Shown here piece by piece: positions 36,740-48,390 of a DNA stretch of 64,000 nt. Source of the DNA: Pterobdella sp. o SKG-2022 (Eukaryota; Annelida; Clitellata; Hirudinida; Piscicolidae); assembly GCA_964035795.1 (NCBI GenBank), contig OZ038322.1, positions 14,927,447 to 14,991,446 on the forward strand. Reading direction: 5' to 3'. How positions within the stretch are numbered: position 1 is the first letter of the stretch; each line of letters starts with the position of its first letter. The translations under genes and the position numbers were made by a program. The notes under the pieces were generated by a model. That model was given only the letters and a program-made list of their open reading frames with translations, did no database searches and was not told the origin of the DNA.

Positions 36740-39700
36740 ATGGCTAAAAGACAAGATAAATCTGCACATTTATTAGAACACGCTGAAAGAAAAAGAAATG
36801 CTGTCGATAATAATAAAGTAAAAATTTAACCTATCGTAAAACATTTATTCAGTCCTTAAAGTTTCTTTTTTTCAAAATTGATAAATAATACATTAAAAAG
36901 TTATGTACTTAAGTTTAGAGCCTTCATTATTTTTGTGGCTGGTAATGATGAAGTGGTAGAGAGGATTTTAGATGGTAAAAAAAAAGAATTTAAATTAAAA
37001 AATAGCTAAATTTTTCAGCTCAGTGCAGACTTGTTTTTTCTGGAAGAGAAGTTGATTTTGGAAAGAGACATGAGCAATGATGTGGTGGTACATCAGGAGG
37101 TTCTTGACAACCTTGTATCCATCATCAAGAAAGTCAACCACATCAAGTCTTCTAAAAATCCTCAAGTCATCATTTATTTTCGAACTATTAACTGTTGAAT
37201 TACGTTTCAATGTATTTCCACTAAAAAACCTAATCAATCCAATTCTTTTTGTAGCCTGTATTTTGTTTACTAAAAACAGAGCTATAATAATAGCAAAGCT
37301 AAAAAAAACACTTTTTGATTACCTAAATAAATTACATTTCCAACAAACATGAAACAGGACACAGAGGAGCTACGACGGCTGAGGATGGAGGGCATGGTGG
37401 AGTTCACCATGCTGAAGAAGATGAATCGACTTGGACATTTGAGAAGCAAATGCATCCGAGAACAAACTCAAGAAGTTTGGCTCTATTGTATCTCTTGCCC
37501 ATGATTATATGTTCTAGCACATGAATATTGTTTATCAAAGAAAAAAAATAATTTGAAATGTATATTTTTTGTAAGTGAAGATTTAGATATGATTTTATTC
37601 AATTCTTTTTCTAAGAATAACTCAATATAATATTAATTAAATTAGATAAATAAATGCCATGATTTTAAATACAGTTTCCTCTCCACTACATTAATGATGG
37701 TCAGATTTACTATCCGCTTATTCCATATTACTTCAATCAAATTATAAACTTTCAAAACAACCAGGCAAAGCAGTGCATAGATGACCACCATCTGCAACTA
37801 CAGAACCTTCTGTATGAGATCCTGCACCTACAGAAGGAAATCTTGAAGTGCCTGCAGTTCAAGTTGGTGCCTTCGTGGCAATTGCCAGTGTTCATGTATC
37901 AGTGTATGTGACTGTTTGAATGTGCATGGATGTTCAGTTGATCTACATCAATTTTTTATCATTTTCATAATGCCATTTTCATGTGTTCAGATGTATAATG
38001 TATCTATAATTTAATTAATAATTTCAGAATAAAATACTACTTTATGACTATTTAATGTAAAACATAGATTAATGATTTAAGTATTATTTTCAAGTGACCC
38101 ATTGTTAATATTGGTTATCTTTTATTATTATTTTAATTATTCTTGTTAATGTGATCATTATTAATGTCGTTGCTATGATTTTAACAGATCGAAACATGAA
38201 TCAATATCTTTGGTATCAAAAGAAGAGTTCAAAAAGTGCCAGCCTGTAAAAAAGGTGTGTATCAAAAAAAGTTTGATGTATTGTATTTTAATATACAAGT
38301 GAATTCAGTGATGTAGTTTGAAAGAAATTTTATCTAAATCTCGATATCAATTATTCAAATTATACTTTCAAATAATTTTATTAGATTCTGTTTAGTGATA
38401 AACTGCATTGATTTTCAGATGGATGATCATAAATTAATGTTGGCTCGGATGGATTGGGAGTTGAAGGAAAGGATCAAGTGAGTTTTATATCTACCTACCT
38501 ACCTACCTACCTACCTACCTAACAATCTACCTACCTACCTACCTACCTACCTACCTACCTACCTACCTACCTACCTACCTACCTACCTACCTACCTACCT
38601 ACCTACCTACCTACCTACCTACCTACCTACCTACCTACCTACCTACCTACCTACCTACCTACCTACCTACCTACCTACCTACCTACCTACCTACCTACCT
38701 ACCTACCTACCTACCTACCTACCTACCTACCTACCTACCTACCTACCTACCTACCTACCTACCTACCTACCTACCTACCTACCTACCTACCTACCTACCT
38801 ACCTACCTACCTACCTACCTACCTACCTACCTACCTACCTACCTACCTACCTACCTACCTACCTACCTACCTACCTACCTACCTACCTACCTACCTACCT
38901 ACCTACCTACCTACCTACCTACCTACCTACCTACCTACCTACCTACCTACCTACCTACCTACCTACCTACCTATCTACTAACTAACAAAGGTTGTCAGAG
39001 AAACTGAGAGAATGCAGTATAAAGAAAGAAGAGATGTTGAAACAAGTGGCGTCAAAGAAGCACCATTTGAGCACCCTACAACCTAAGCTACAAGACATCC
39101 TTGAAGTCAGCAGGCCTTTGCAGGTCAGGGGAAGGGTGGTAGAGAAGTCACACAATGGTGTGTAATTGATGAAGTGGTTTTGTAACTAATATGCAATTAA
39201 ATCTAAAAATTATGATAATAGGGGCACTAAAAATGATATAATATAAAAGCGAATAATAAAGTAATGCAAAGGTGTGACTACAACATAATTAGTATTAATA
39301 CTCTCAGCCATTGAAATAAATACAAATGAAACATACAGGAAGACTTGAACCTGCGCATAACAGAGGAGAGGGAGCAGCTCAAAATGGTCCCAAAACTGCC
39401 TCCTCCTCTACACCTCCTCTTCATTCAAGTACATTTTTGATTGTTTCTAAACTATATAATTTTATTAATAGCCTCAATCAAATCTTTTTAAATGCCCGTT
39501 TTTTTGGATATTTATGGTGGTATCATCTGCTACTTGTTGAATATATGGAGGAATCAATAATCACTTGAGACTTATTTTGGTTTTATTTGGTGTTATTGTC
39601 GAAAGTAAAAGAAAAATTCAATTTTATTCCGTCATGTCCACTGTTTTTATATGGTTCTAGATATTAATTTACACTTATAAATTTTTGCTTTCTAGTTACA

Positions 39701-42187
39701 AACCAACCCACCTCTACACCAGGCCTCCTCGTTAAGTCACTACAAGAAGGGAGTGAGGGTGGAGATCCAGGGAGATGCTCAGTTGGTAGAGGAGGGAGAA
39801 ACTTTTGAGTTGGAGGAGAGTGACAGTGAGGACGAGGGGAAGCACAAGAAAGGCAAACATAAGAGGAGTGCTGAGGACAAGTTGGCAAGAAAGAGACAAG
39901 AGTTGCTCAAGACTCACCCACTAATTATTGTGCTCACCTCTTCCTCCAGTCGCATCACTTTCCAACTAACCTTCCATTACTTTGTCCACCTCCATTTCGT
40001 CTCTGTAGCGTTTAAATTCAATTCCTCCAACCTACCTCTGACTCATCACCTCTTCTCACCATCTTCCTTTCTTTCCGATCTATTGAAGTGAAGTGGTGGA
40101 TTGTGGTGATGTGAGTCCCAACCCTTTCAACTCATATGTTCTCAACAAGCTCGAGTGAGTGATTTGCATTTCACTCTTGTCATTAAAAATTTTTCAAAAT
40201 TGAATTGAAAAGCTTAAAAATAAATTGAAATATTTCATTGTTGATGGATCAATTAAATTACATTGGAATCAATTCAAATGTTTCATTAGGATTTTTAAAA
40301 GCTTAATTTAGAACTAGGCTATACTTTTCAATAGATATAATTTCACAATACATTGATATTCAATGGAATCCTATTGTTCACGTTGTTGTTTTAAACTGCC
40401 AGGATTGACGACTTGACAATGCATCTGACTGAACAGGTATTCAAACATTTATTTTAATAATTACCATATTACACTCAAGAACATCGAAATTTGAAAACTT
40501 TTAATAAAACTTTTTGAGGATCATAATAATAGTTAAATTTTCTGTAATCATATTGATCTAGAACTAATCAGTTTCATAATTGTGAAATTATTGGAGTTCA
40601 TTACAATCATCACACAAAGAAATCACTCCACCATCTTCCACCGCCATTCCACATTTCCACTAACCCCTCTTCTCTCCATTCATAGCATGGTCGACCATAT
40701 AAATGGGTGCAAACGTTGTGTGGCTTGGATGCATTGGTGATGGGTGGAGTGAGAAAGGTGGGGGTGGAGGGTGTTCTCAAGATGTTGAATGATCGAATCA
40801 CACATAGGGTCTCCCTCCATCGCATCATTCAGTCACTTGGTCTGTATGCTGTTATTTTTTATTAAATTACACTAATATTATTTAGCAAGGGTAGACATAG
40901 ACAGATAGGTTAATAGGTTGATAAATGGATTACATACACCACCAATTAATTGCAGTCAGTTGTGACACCTCTTTTTTGTCTGAGAGCCCATGCAAGCTCA
41001 CATCATTCAGTGAGGAGGAGTATAACAAGGTTTGTTACATGACGTTGAGTGCATCTTAATACGTGTGAAGCTTTATTGATTTGCTACTACATGAATTGTA
41101 ACAACAATGCACCACACCACTGATAATAATAATGGTGGTTCTCTCACAGCTTATTAAGTTTATCTTTGTTAGGTCTATACCGTGCAAATAATAATTATAC
41201 AGCACTATAATCTAATATGGTTGTTATAAATAGATAAGATTAAGAATAATAATAATAATAAGCAAATCAGACCGCATTTAACCCAAACGAACCCACCCAG
41301 CTGCATGCAGAGACTCCCCAGCACAGGCACTTTTCATACCAGGGGACACTGCAGCACAACGAGCACACCCTGACTTTCAGCCTTTCCATCTCTTACTCCT
41401 ACCCCACCTTTCCTTGTGTCTTCAGGCTCAAGTCTGCCTCTGTCTCTGCACTCAACCACCAGGATATAAGGGTTTGTGGTAGAGTAATGATTATGGGGAT
41501 GGTGGTTTTATGATTGTGGGAATAGTTTTTATGATCGGGTGTTAGGAAGGGTGGTAGTTGGGTAGTGGTAATTCAAACATTATTTGAAATATATCTGTAC
41601 AACTCAGACTTGATTATCACCAATCCTCGTCAGGAGTTGGAATGCAAGGTAAATTGCGCACCACCCCTGCCTCACGACCAACTTCTCCCTTACCAACTTA
41701 CCAGCCTCCTTGGTGGCTTCTGTCTTCTACATGACCCCGTTGTTTCTAGGAGGTGGGTGGGTGCTAAAGAAAGGGCAGGGTGTATGGGTGTTATTTAAGG
41801 ATATTTATGCAATTCTGTATATCGAGTAAGTTAAATGCATTAAAAACTAAAAATATATTATATTGATGATAAATATTTGAAGACAGTTTAGAGCTTTTTT
41901 GTGTATGAGTATTTTTACTTTGTGGTGATGTCTTACATAAAAACTAACTTAAAGTCGATGAAGGCTTGCTTTTACGGTGATTTGAGTTTTAGACTGTTTC
42001 AGATCACGGATGGAACTGACGTCTAAAAACGACCAAAAGCCTGTCATCTTTGTGTTTTTGAAGCTTCCAATGAGATTATTAGTGATTTATAATTAATTCA
42101 AAGTTTTTTTTTAATTTTAATTTTTATAATAATAATAATTAGAATATTGTTGTTTGCAGGGGACCCCTCAGAAGCATCCAGTTTTGA
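36740..42187 (+). CDS. THOC5: THO complex subunit 5, fifteen exons
   Basis: THOC5 is part of the nuclear THO/TREX complex that couples transcription to mRNA export. Exons: 36740-36817, 37019-37165, 37358-37474, 37765-37862, 38188-38254, 38419-38477, 38991-39123, 39339-39428, 39696-40154, 40403-40436, 40686-40839, 40956-41029, 41301-41478, 41608-41752 and 42160-42187. Diagnostic stretches are [13 protein letters not shown] (human TLKKLNRLAHIR), [70 protein letters not shown] and the final RGPLRS (human RGPSR). The encoded length is about 619 aa against 683 in human. Exon 9 needs a +1 shift near 40089, where frame 1 stops but the homologous text resumes in the next frame ([12 protein letters not shown]). 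The 3' edge of exon 13 and the exon 2 donor are the least certain boundaries. A strong acceptor-like tttttttcgctag lies 19 nt before the ATG. Confidence 0.93.
38491..38974 (+). repeat. (ACCT)n microsatellite, about 480 bp, inside THOC5 intron 6
   Basis: Around 120 units of the tetranucleotide ACCT/CTAC run almost without interruption; one break occurs at 38521-38526. The array fills nearly the whole intron between donor 38478 and acceptor 38990 and replaces its polypyrimidine tract. On the transcript the repeat itself is pyrimidine-rich. Confidence 0.98.
40086..40096 (+). other. THOC5: Apparent 1-nt frameshift in THOC5 exon 9
   Basis: The open frame that encodes [11 protein letters not shown] stops at TGA 40089-40091. 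The downstream homologous text ([12 protein letters not shown], matching the human region that ends TPNPANQY) is in the +1 frame and is the only frame that joins exon 10 in phase. The base context is a short direct repeat (gaagtgaagtgg), which favours a slippage or assembly error. A recent mutation or true recoding is less likely. Confidence 0.7.
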
Positions 42188-42368
42188 AGTGTTTAACGTT
42201 TTATCAGCAATCTCTTGATTCTGTAACTCCTTTTATATTGTCTTTGTTCTTTTAATTCGATTATTTTTGTTTTATTATATTTCAAAATATTTTTATTCAT
42301 CAAAAGAATATTGCACTGATTCGTTAGTTTTACAATATATTATCACGAAGTTCATGTGGATTTAAAAA

Positions 42369-42374
42369 AATAAA
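42369..42374 (+). terminator. THOC5: Likely THOC5 polyadenylation signal
   Basis: An AATAAA lies about 180 nt after the THOC5 stop codon, the first canonical signal downstream. Confidence 0.5.
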
Positions 42375-42389
42375 CATTTCATGAAAGCT

Positions 42390-43510
42390 CACTCTGAAAG
42401 AAGACAGGTATTATTAATGCGTAAGCGAGGTAGTGTCAAAGGTGACGTTTCGAAGCGTGCAAGGCTTGTGCTGCTTTGGGGCAGAACTTGATCAAGATCA
42501 GCATTTATGTTAGTGAGTCGACAATCGCATCGTCTAGGGTAGAGGTTTTACAATACTACAGGATAAGTTTTAGGTAAAGATGGCTTAAAAAATTTAACTG
42601 AGTAATTAAATGATGCTTTATAGAATCACATTTTATCTCACTTCATTTATAAATCTATAAACACGTTTAAATGTTTTGAACCATAGGAAAATCAGTCTGA
42701 AACAATTGTAAAAGTCTTCTTCTGACTTTCACAAGCCAAAGTTAAACTAAAAAATAGCGCAAGTAGTTCAACCTATATATATTTACTATAAAATGGTATA
42801 ATCATTTAGATCTCAGTAGTTATTCTACTTTATAATTACTTCAATGGCCGTAAAACCAATTTATCTATTCCTTCAAGATTTTTAATTATTTCACACATCA
42901 TACTAGTAAGTGGCGTGTGTCCATCGACTACCTGACGAAGCCTTCAGCAAATCGAACAGCTTTGTTCAAAACCCATTAGTTTTTATTCTATTAATTGTAA
43001 GATTCAATCATTTTATTGTGATAATTTAAGTGCAACGTTTTCAAGAACTTGAAAAGATTCACTGTTCAATAACTTTTTAATTTTTTACTAACAATCATTT
43101 TTAAGAAATTTATTAATCTTTATCACTCTCAAAACCATCCTTTCTATAACAACAAATAGCGAACAACAACATATAAACTATATAAAAAACATTAAACAGA
43201 ACAACAAGCTTCATTGAAAATCCCATATTTAGATTATAGAAAGAATGATATATAAGCAGTGTAGTACGTTTGCTTACCTGAGCAGTCAAGCGTCAATACT
43301 GCTTATATATTCTTGTGTGTATAATCACAATACCATTGTATCGATTATTTATAAATAACATATTTTCGATTTCTAAATACTTTGATATTTGATAGAGTTT
43401 ACAACTTTTGCCTGCGTTCTATGTTAGTACGTTATATTTTTGATTAATTTAAATTCTTTTAGATAATTTGATTCAGATTTCATTATATAATATGATTAGA
43501 AACTAAATAT
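42390..43510. other. Intergenic sequence with two unexplained higher-GC blocks
   Basis: No protein gene is visible. About 42405-42560 is richer in GC and in short self-complementary stretches (gcgtaagcgagg, gacgtttcgaagcgtgc, ggcttgtgctgctttgggg). At 43240-43310, atataagcagt and actgcttatat form an inverted pair around a loop of about 40 nt. Neither matches an RNA family I know. Confidence 0.35.
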
Positions 43511-43514
43511 AAGT

Positions 43515-43622
43515 TACAAGCAACTCACCTAACAAATTCTCGTTTCGGTGAGAGTTGCCTTATAATAAATTTTTAAGACCTTACGGCAATGCTTTGAAAC
43601 AAACCTCTTTTTCAAGCAGCCC
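43515..43622 (+). ncRNA. Candidate spliced-leader-like small RNA
   Basis: The segment has the order of parts found in SL RNAs. First comes a leader whose GCAACTCACC pairs with GGTGA-GA-GTTGC across a loop of about 18 nt, which places a potential donor (cgtttcg|gtgag) in the stem. Next is an Sm-like site, AAATTTTTAAG, at about 43568-43578. Last is a second stem pairing TGCTTTGAAA with TTTTCAAGCA. No known leader sequence is recognised and only one copy is present here, whereas SL genes are usually multicopy. It could be another Sm-class RNA or chance structure. Confidence 0.25.
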
Positions 43623-43690
43623 ACAATACCAACCCCCGTCACCTATTTGATCAAAAAATGGTACTTGATATCAAGTTGAACATAATTTAA

Positions 43691-43924
43691 AATGATTTTT
43701 TCGAAGATATAAATAACGCTCCATCTTCTGAGTCACTGGTGACCACATATTCCATTTGGATACCAGCCTTGATACTAAAACGCCACCACCAAGAACTTAA
43801 AGTTATGACGGAAGAATTTAAAAGCAGTGTTTTCGTTATCAAAAAAGGAATAACTAAATTTAAAACTACAGCGGATGCTTTTCAATGGATTAAGTCTTTA
43901 TCTAATCAGCCCGATGTTCTATGA
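43691..43924 (+). other. Unidentified open frame, 77 codons, no ATG at its start
   Basis: An open stretch follows an in-frame stop and begins without ATG. It encodes a mixed hydrophilic text (for example ALILKRHHQELKVMTEEFKS and TTADAFQWIKSLSNQPDV) and ends in TGA. The composition is more protein-like than most chance frames here. I see no recognisable domain and no clear splice sites. It may be a retroelement remnant or an isolated exon. Confidence 0.25.
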
Positions 43925-43929
43925 TCTCA

Positions 43930-45610
43930 GGTTCTGAAACCCATCATGGGTTTTAATTGAAGAGGGGAGGGGAGCAGTCAATGAGAAAAATGAAAGCTGG
44001 GATTGCTTTCGAAGCATAAGCTACACAGTTGCTTAGTTGCAAGACTGAATATAATTTTGTATTTCAAGTTGTACGAACTATAATGCTATTCAAGACTTAA
44101 ACAGACTCATAATAGTTCTCAAGAAAGTCGAGTTCATAATACAGTATTCATAATGATCTCATAACGCAACACTTTTCTGTTCTTATTATTGTTTTGTTAT
44201 TATTGTTATTCTTATTTTTTCTCTCATTGTTCCATACAGCATAGCGCCTGGGGATAACCACTCAGAGGACTTGCCTACCATGTTGACGACTGAAACTTTT
44301 TTTTGTTCAGAGTTCATCTTATATAAAATTTTTTGTAAGACGAGGTATATTAAAACTTTTAATTTGAAGAAGCCTATAACGACATCATAAATAGCAACCT
44401 ATGAATAGGAACACGTGTGAGACATGTAGGAGAAATATTTGTTTACTTATGTAAAACTCAACTACCACCGACCTTCAAAAGTTTCACTTCTCATACGCTA
44501 CGGAAATAACTTCAAAAAGATATTATTTCCTCAAATAATACTTTTCACGTAAAATATGATAAGACCAAAAAGTACAATATAGACACTTGATAAGATAAGT
44601 ATGGGAAGGAAAAGCTTCGTACATCTTTCCAAATAGCTTTGTTGTAAATAATGTTAATTTCCAATAATAAGAATACGTGCACTTATTTGAAAATCAGTAG
44701 CTGGTGGTTACTAGTGACAATATCGAGTAGGTAAACATTAAAGAGATTCGGCATACATAAAACTCGGACTGAACATGAAATCTGATAAGTTTAATGTCCA
44801 TTTGATAATTTGCTGTTTATAAGCCTTATTTTAGGAATAAAAATTCGGAAAAAGTTTTAATAGTTTAAAATATTTTTAAGTTTAATTATACTTTTTATTT
44901 TTTTTATTTGTCCGATATAATATTATGAATTCTAGATTTTACTGGCATAGTATATACATTTCCAAGCTATCGCAAATATTCTTGTATGCAAAATCTATAT
45001 AATAAAAGTTGAAAAAATTAAACAAAACAAAATTAATAGTTCAAAAAAATAAAGAACTTGCTAGCACTAATGATTCAAGAATTTACACACTTTTTTTATT
45101 ACTTTTTCATTCAAGTTATTTTAATGAAGGTTTCTATTAATTTTTGAAGGTTGATAGCTTATGAGTTTGCCATTATGGTTCTATTTAGAAGAAACACATA
45201 CAGTTTAACTTTTATATATTTTATTTATTAGCTGAGCTTGCTGATATATACTATCAGGTCCCTATCAAGTATTGGTTCTCTGATGGTGATATGCGGTCAT
45301 TATTGTCATGCTTTGTTAACACATTCATTTTTCAGCTAACTTAACTGAACTTGATTCTAAATTAAATTTTATTAACACTCAATACAGATAACCTAACAGA
45401 AAAAGAAAATTTTATGAGACATATCTAGTAAAGTGAAAGCAACTTTTCTTAAAACTACAACGATTTTGCTGCAACACAATCCACTTTTGATTTGCAGTTA
45501 ATAATGATAGCGTATATTGAGACAAACAATGAATTTTTTAAAAATAATATATCAGTTCAATCAATGGATAGACACTTGAAACAAAAGCAATAACCAGCAA
45601 TACCCAGCAC
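43930..45610. other. AT-rich intergenic sequence
   Basis: No gene, repeat array or RNA structure that I can support between the candidate SL-like RNA and the two-TM gene. Confidence 0.5.
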
Positions 45611-45630
45611 GAGGTTTCCAGGCCTTCAAC

Positions 45631-46653
45631 ATGCAGAGAGCCGTTCAAACAGCCTCCACCTCCTCTACCACAACACCTCCAACCTCCAAAACAGTGGCAT
45701 TTGACGTCAAACCAGTGATGCAACGTTACAGCAGTAGCAGTAGCATCAGCAAAACATCACAAATTGCTCTCAAGGCTTCAGAGACCATACAGAGTAAATC
45801 TCGTTGCGCAACCTTTTTTTACAATGTCCCCCGCAGCAGTATAATGCTGACGCTGCCTGGATTCGTTTTTCTCATAACCGGTGCATGCTTGGTTGCCACA
45901 AAAGACCCCCACAAAGATTGGTTTGATGATGGTGTTCTTGTTGTAGCTTTCGTTTTTTTGGTGGTTGGAGGGGTGTGGTCTGTAGTAGCTGTGGTTTTTT
46001 GGACAGCTTTGTGGTTTAGAAATAAACCTAAACTTCTCCCCAAAAACCTCAACAAACTACCACAGTACAACCAGATGAACTCTCCAAGCATTCCACTGTC
46101 TTCACCCAACATCAACACAAACAACAACAACTCAAATTTTTTGAGTAACACCAGAAGTTTTGAACAACAAAGACGCACCACTCAAAGCACCGACTCTTCT
46201 GTTTTTTCCCCAGTTTCCGACTTCACCTCCCCTTCTCATTCCGATGTTTTTTTTGGTTCTCATAGCCCCCAGCCCAACCAAAATTTAACACATAAAATAG
46301 AAAAACCAGTTACAATTGAACACAACGTAAACAGAGAAAATACAGAAGATGTTTCGATAGAAAATAATAAACAACTTACACTTTCAGTAGAAAACAACGA
46401 AGGAACCGCGACAATGAAAAAAAACACGCCTAAACACACAGAGGAGAAAAGTGACATGCTACCGGTGACTGGGTCAGCAGAAGAACAACAACAACAGTTT
46501 ACACAAGAACAAAGAGAAGCAATAAACAAAACTTCAGAGATTATCGTTCATAATAACTTATCTGATACTGCAATAATTACACAACTAAGCAACCTCTCAC
46601 AGCCGGTTTCAAACACAGAAGTTGAATACAGAAACAACGTAGAAGTCTTCTAA
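45631..46653 (+). CDS. Single-exon protein with two membrane segments and a long low-complexity tail
   Basis: The protein is 340 aa. A Ser/Thr-rich N-terminus (1-56) is followed by two hydrophobic helices at about 70-89 and 101-128, separated by a short charged turn (ATKDPHKDWFDDG), giving a hairpin with both tails on the same side. The rest is N/S/P/Q-rich, with a five-Gln run near 287, and lacks cysteine-rich or enzymatic motifs. The layout resembles small vertebrate TMEM proteins of the two-helix type, but I cannot assign a family. An acceptor-like tttccag sits 9 nt before the ATG, so an upstream non-coding exon or trans-splicing is possible. It is not an obvious transposon product. Confidence 0.65.
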   Translation: MQRAVQTASTSSTTTPPTSKTVAFDVKPVMQRYSSSSSISKTSQIALKASETIQSKSRCATFFYNVPRSSIMLTLPGFVFLITGACLVATKDPHKDWFDDGVLVVAFVFLVVGGVWSVVAVVFWTALWFRNKPKLLPKNLNKLPQYNQMNSPSIPLSSPNINTNNNNSNFLSNTRSFEQQRRTTQSTDSSVFSPVSDFTSPSHSDVFFGSHSPQPNQNLTHKIEKPVTIEHNVNRENTEDVSIENNKQLTLSVENNEGTATMKKNTPKHTEEKSDMLPVTGSAEEQQQQFTQEQREAINKTSEIIVHNNLSDTAIITQLSNLSQPVSNTEVEYRNNVEVF

Positions 46654-46659
46654 GGATCT

Positions 46660-48330
46660 TTTTATCAGAACTGGACCATTCTTCCGAGCCTTTCAACTCT
46701 ATTTAAATCTAATTATTCAACACACCATAATCTGGCATGCAAATCCACAGCTCAGTTATTTGAGCGTTATACTTTTGAAGCTTCAATTAACTGATTACAT
46801 CAGCATTCCAACATTCTTGAATTGATCTGAATTTTCTAAATCAATACCACAGATGTAATCTCCATTTTTGAAAAGTCTTCAAAAAGTTTAATATTGCATT
46901 ATCTTAGTTATTTTGTTTCTGTATTTGCATAAATAATTTGTATACTTATTTTGTTTGAAGCTCAGTATGCAATCTCTTTTCTGGTATGATACTAGAATTT
47001 TGTTTACGTATAATATTTCTCATATTTCCTTCAAGAAGCAGCATACAATTTATTTCTGTTAAAAGCAATAATATCGCTCTAATGCATCAAGTTAGACTGG
47101 TCTTAACTGTAAATCAAAGTTATTGGTTGTAACACAGTTTTTTTGACTGTTATAATTAGAGATATATAATTTGGTATAATTCGCTGTTATTTTTATTATT
47201 TAAATTTTATTTCTTCTTTTTTATGTCACATAAACAGAAAAGTGTCATTGAAAACCCAACAACTGCTCACCGAAAACCCTATTTAGGACGATATAATGAA
47301 GGAGTTATAATGAGCGTGGTTCGTGCTCGTTTGGTGCTCCAAAGTCTCAAACTAGGGTTTTGAAAAATGAAATTTATGAAAGTTTAAAGTGACTGTTTAA
47401 TTGATATTATAACGAAATAGAGTGAACGAAATATGTTTTATGCATGGTTTGTATGTTTCAGCAATTCTTGGGCTAAATATCCCAACAATTAGGTTAACAC
47501 GTCACTTTCAAATTAGCTTGAAGAGGAAAAGGCAGGAATATCCATAAATTTTTTAATTTTCAACATACATTGTAATCTCTACAGCATACCTTTGCATATT
47601 TGACGATATTTTATTGATGATGTTTATATTATTATATTATCCAATATTACTATTTTTTGTTATGTTTTCCTATTTATTATTATTTTTTCCTATTAATTTT
47701 GTGGTTGTAGTTGTTTTGCTTGGAAATTATTTACATTGAAAAATCTCATTTCACAAAAATATCGAATTATTCCAAAACATTATAAAAATAAACTAATAAT
47801 TAAAGCTTTTTTTCACTTAATCTTTGTATAAAAAAACCTGGGACGTTTGAAAAATAGTTCTGAATTAGTCATGATGATAGTTGTAGCATCGGTCGAAAAT
47901 TCTCAAGGAATACTTACCTGTTTGTTTGGCTCTTTTCTGTCTGCAGGTCAATATTATTGGTTGAAAAAGATTTAAAAATTTTAAAAACTGCTCTTAAATC
48001 TCAGTGTACTTTTATTTAACAGAAATTAAGTATTTTTGCGAATTTATAATAAAAAGTGAATTTGGTTTATCATTTTTTCAACAAAAAGACTAAAAATTAT
48101 ACGAAATTGAAGCGTCTTGACAATGTTTAAATGTGCCATCTTCAACGCTTGTTTCAGTGAGAACTTGTAGCCATGAGTGTGCTTCGTGGATGGGCTATTT
48201 TAGAATTTTTCCTAATTCTTTGTGTTTAGATTTGATGTTTGATGACGTAATTTATCTTTTTTTTATTCTCATTGGATTTTAAAACAAATCTGAAAATATT
48301 TTATCGAACACTTAATTTTTTCAAGTTGTC
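46660..48330. other. Intergenic sequence with one possible structured RNA
   Basis: Mostly AT-rich with nothing recognisable. At 47271-47363, aaaaccctat and its near complement actagggtttt enclose smaller hairpins (gagc...gctc), forming a plausible cruciform or RNA fold of about 90 nt with no known family. Confidence 0.35.
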
Positions 48331-48332
48331 TG

Positions 48333-48338
48333 TATATA
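48333..48338 (+). promoter_or_regulatory. TATA-like box of the lectin-like gene
   Basis: TATATA lies 53 nt before the proposed ATG at 48391. In this AT-rich DNA the match alone is weak; only its position argues for it. Confidence 0.25.
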
Positions 48339-48390
48339 GTTTTTTTCGGTCATAAAGAAAGTTTTGAGATCTTTCTATGAAAGTTGAGCG

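Noticed and set aside
47900..47950. U1 snRNA, because of atacttacctg
   Set aside because: The sequence after the first 11 bases does not follow U1 structure or its conserved loops.
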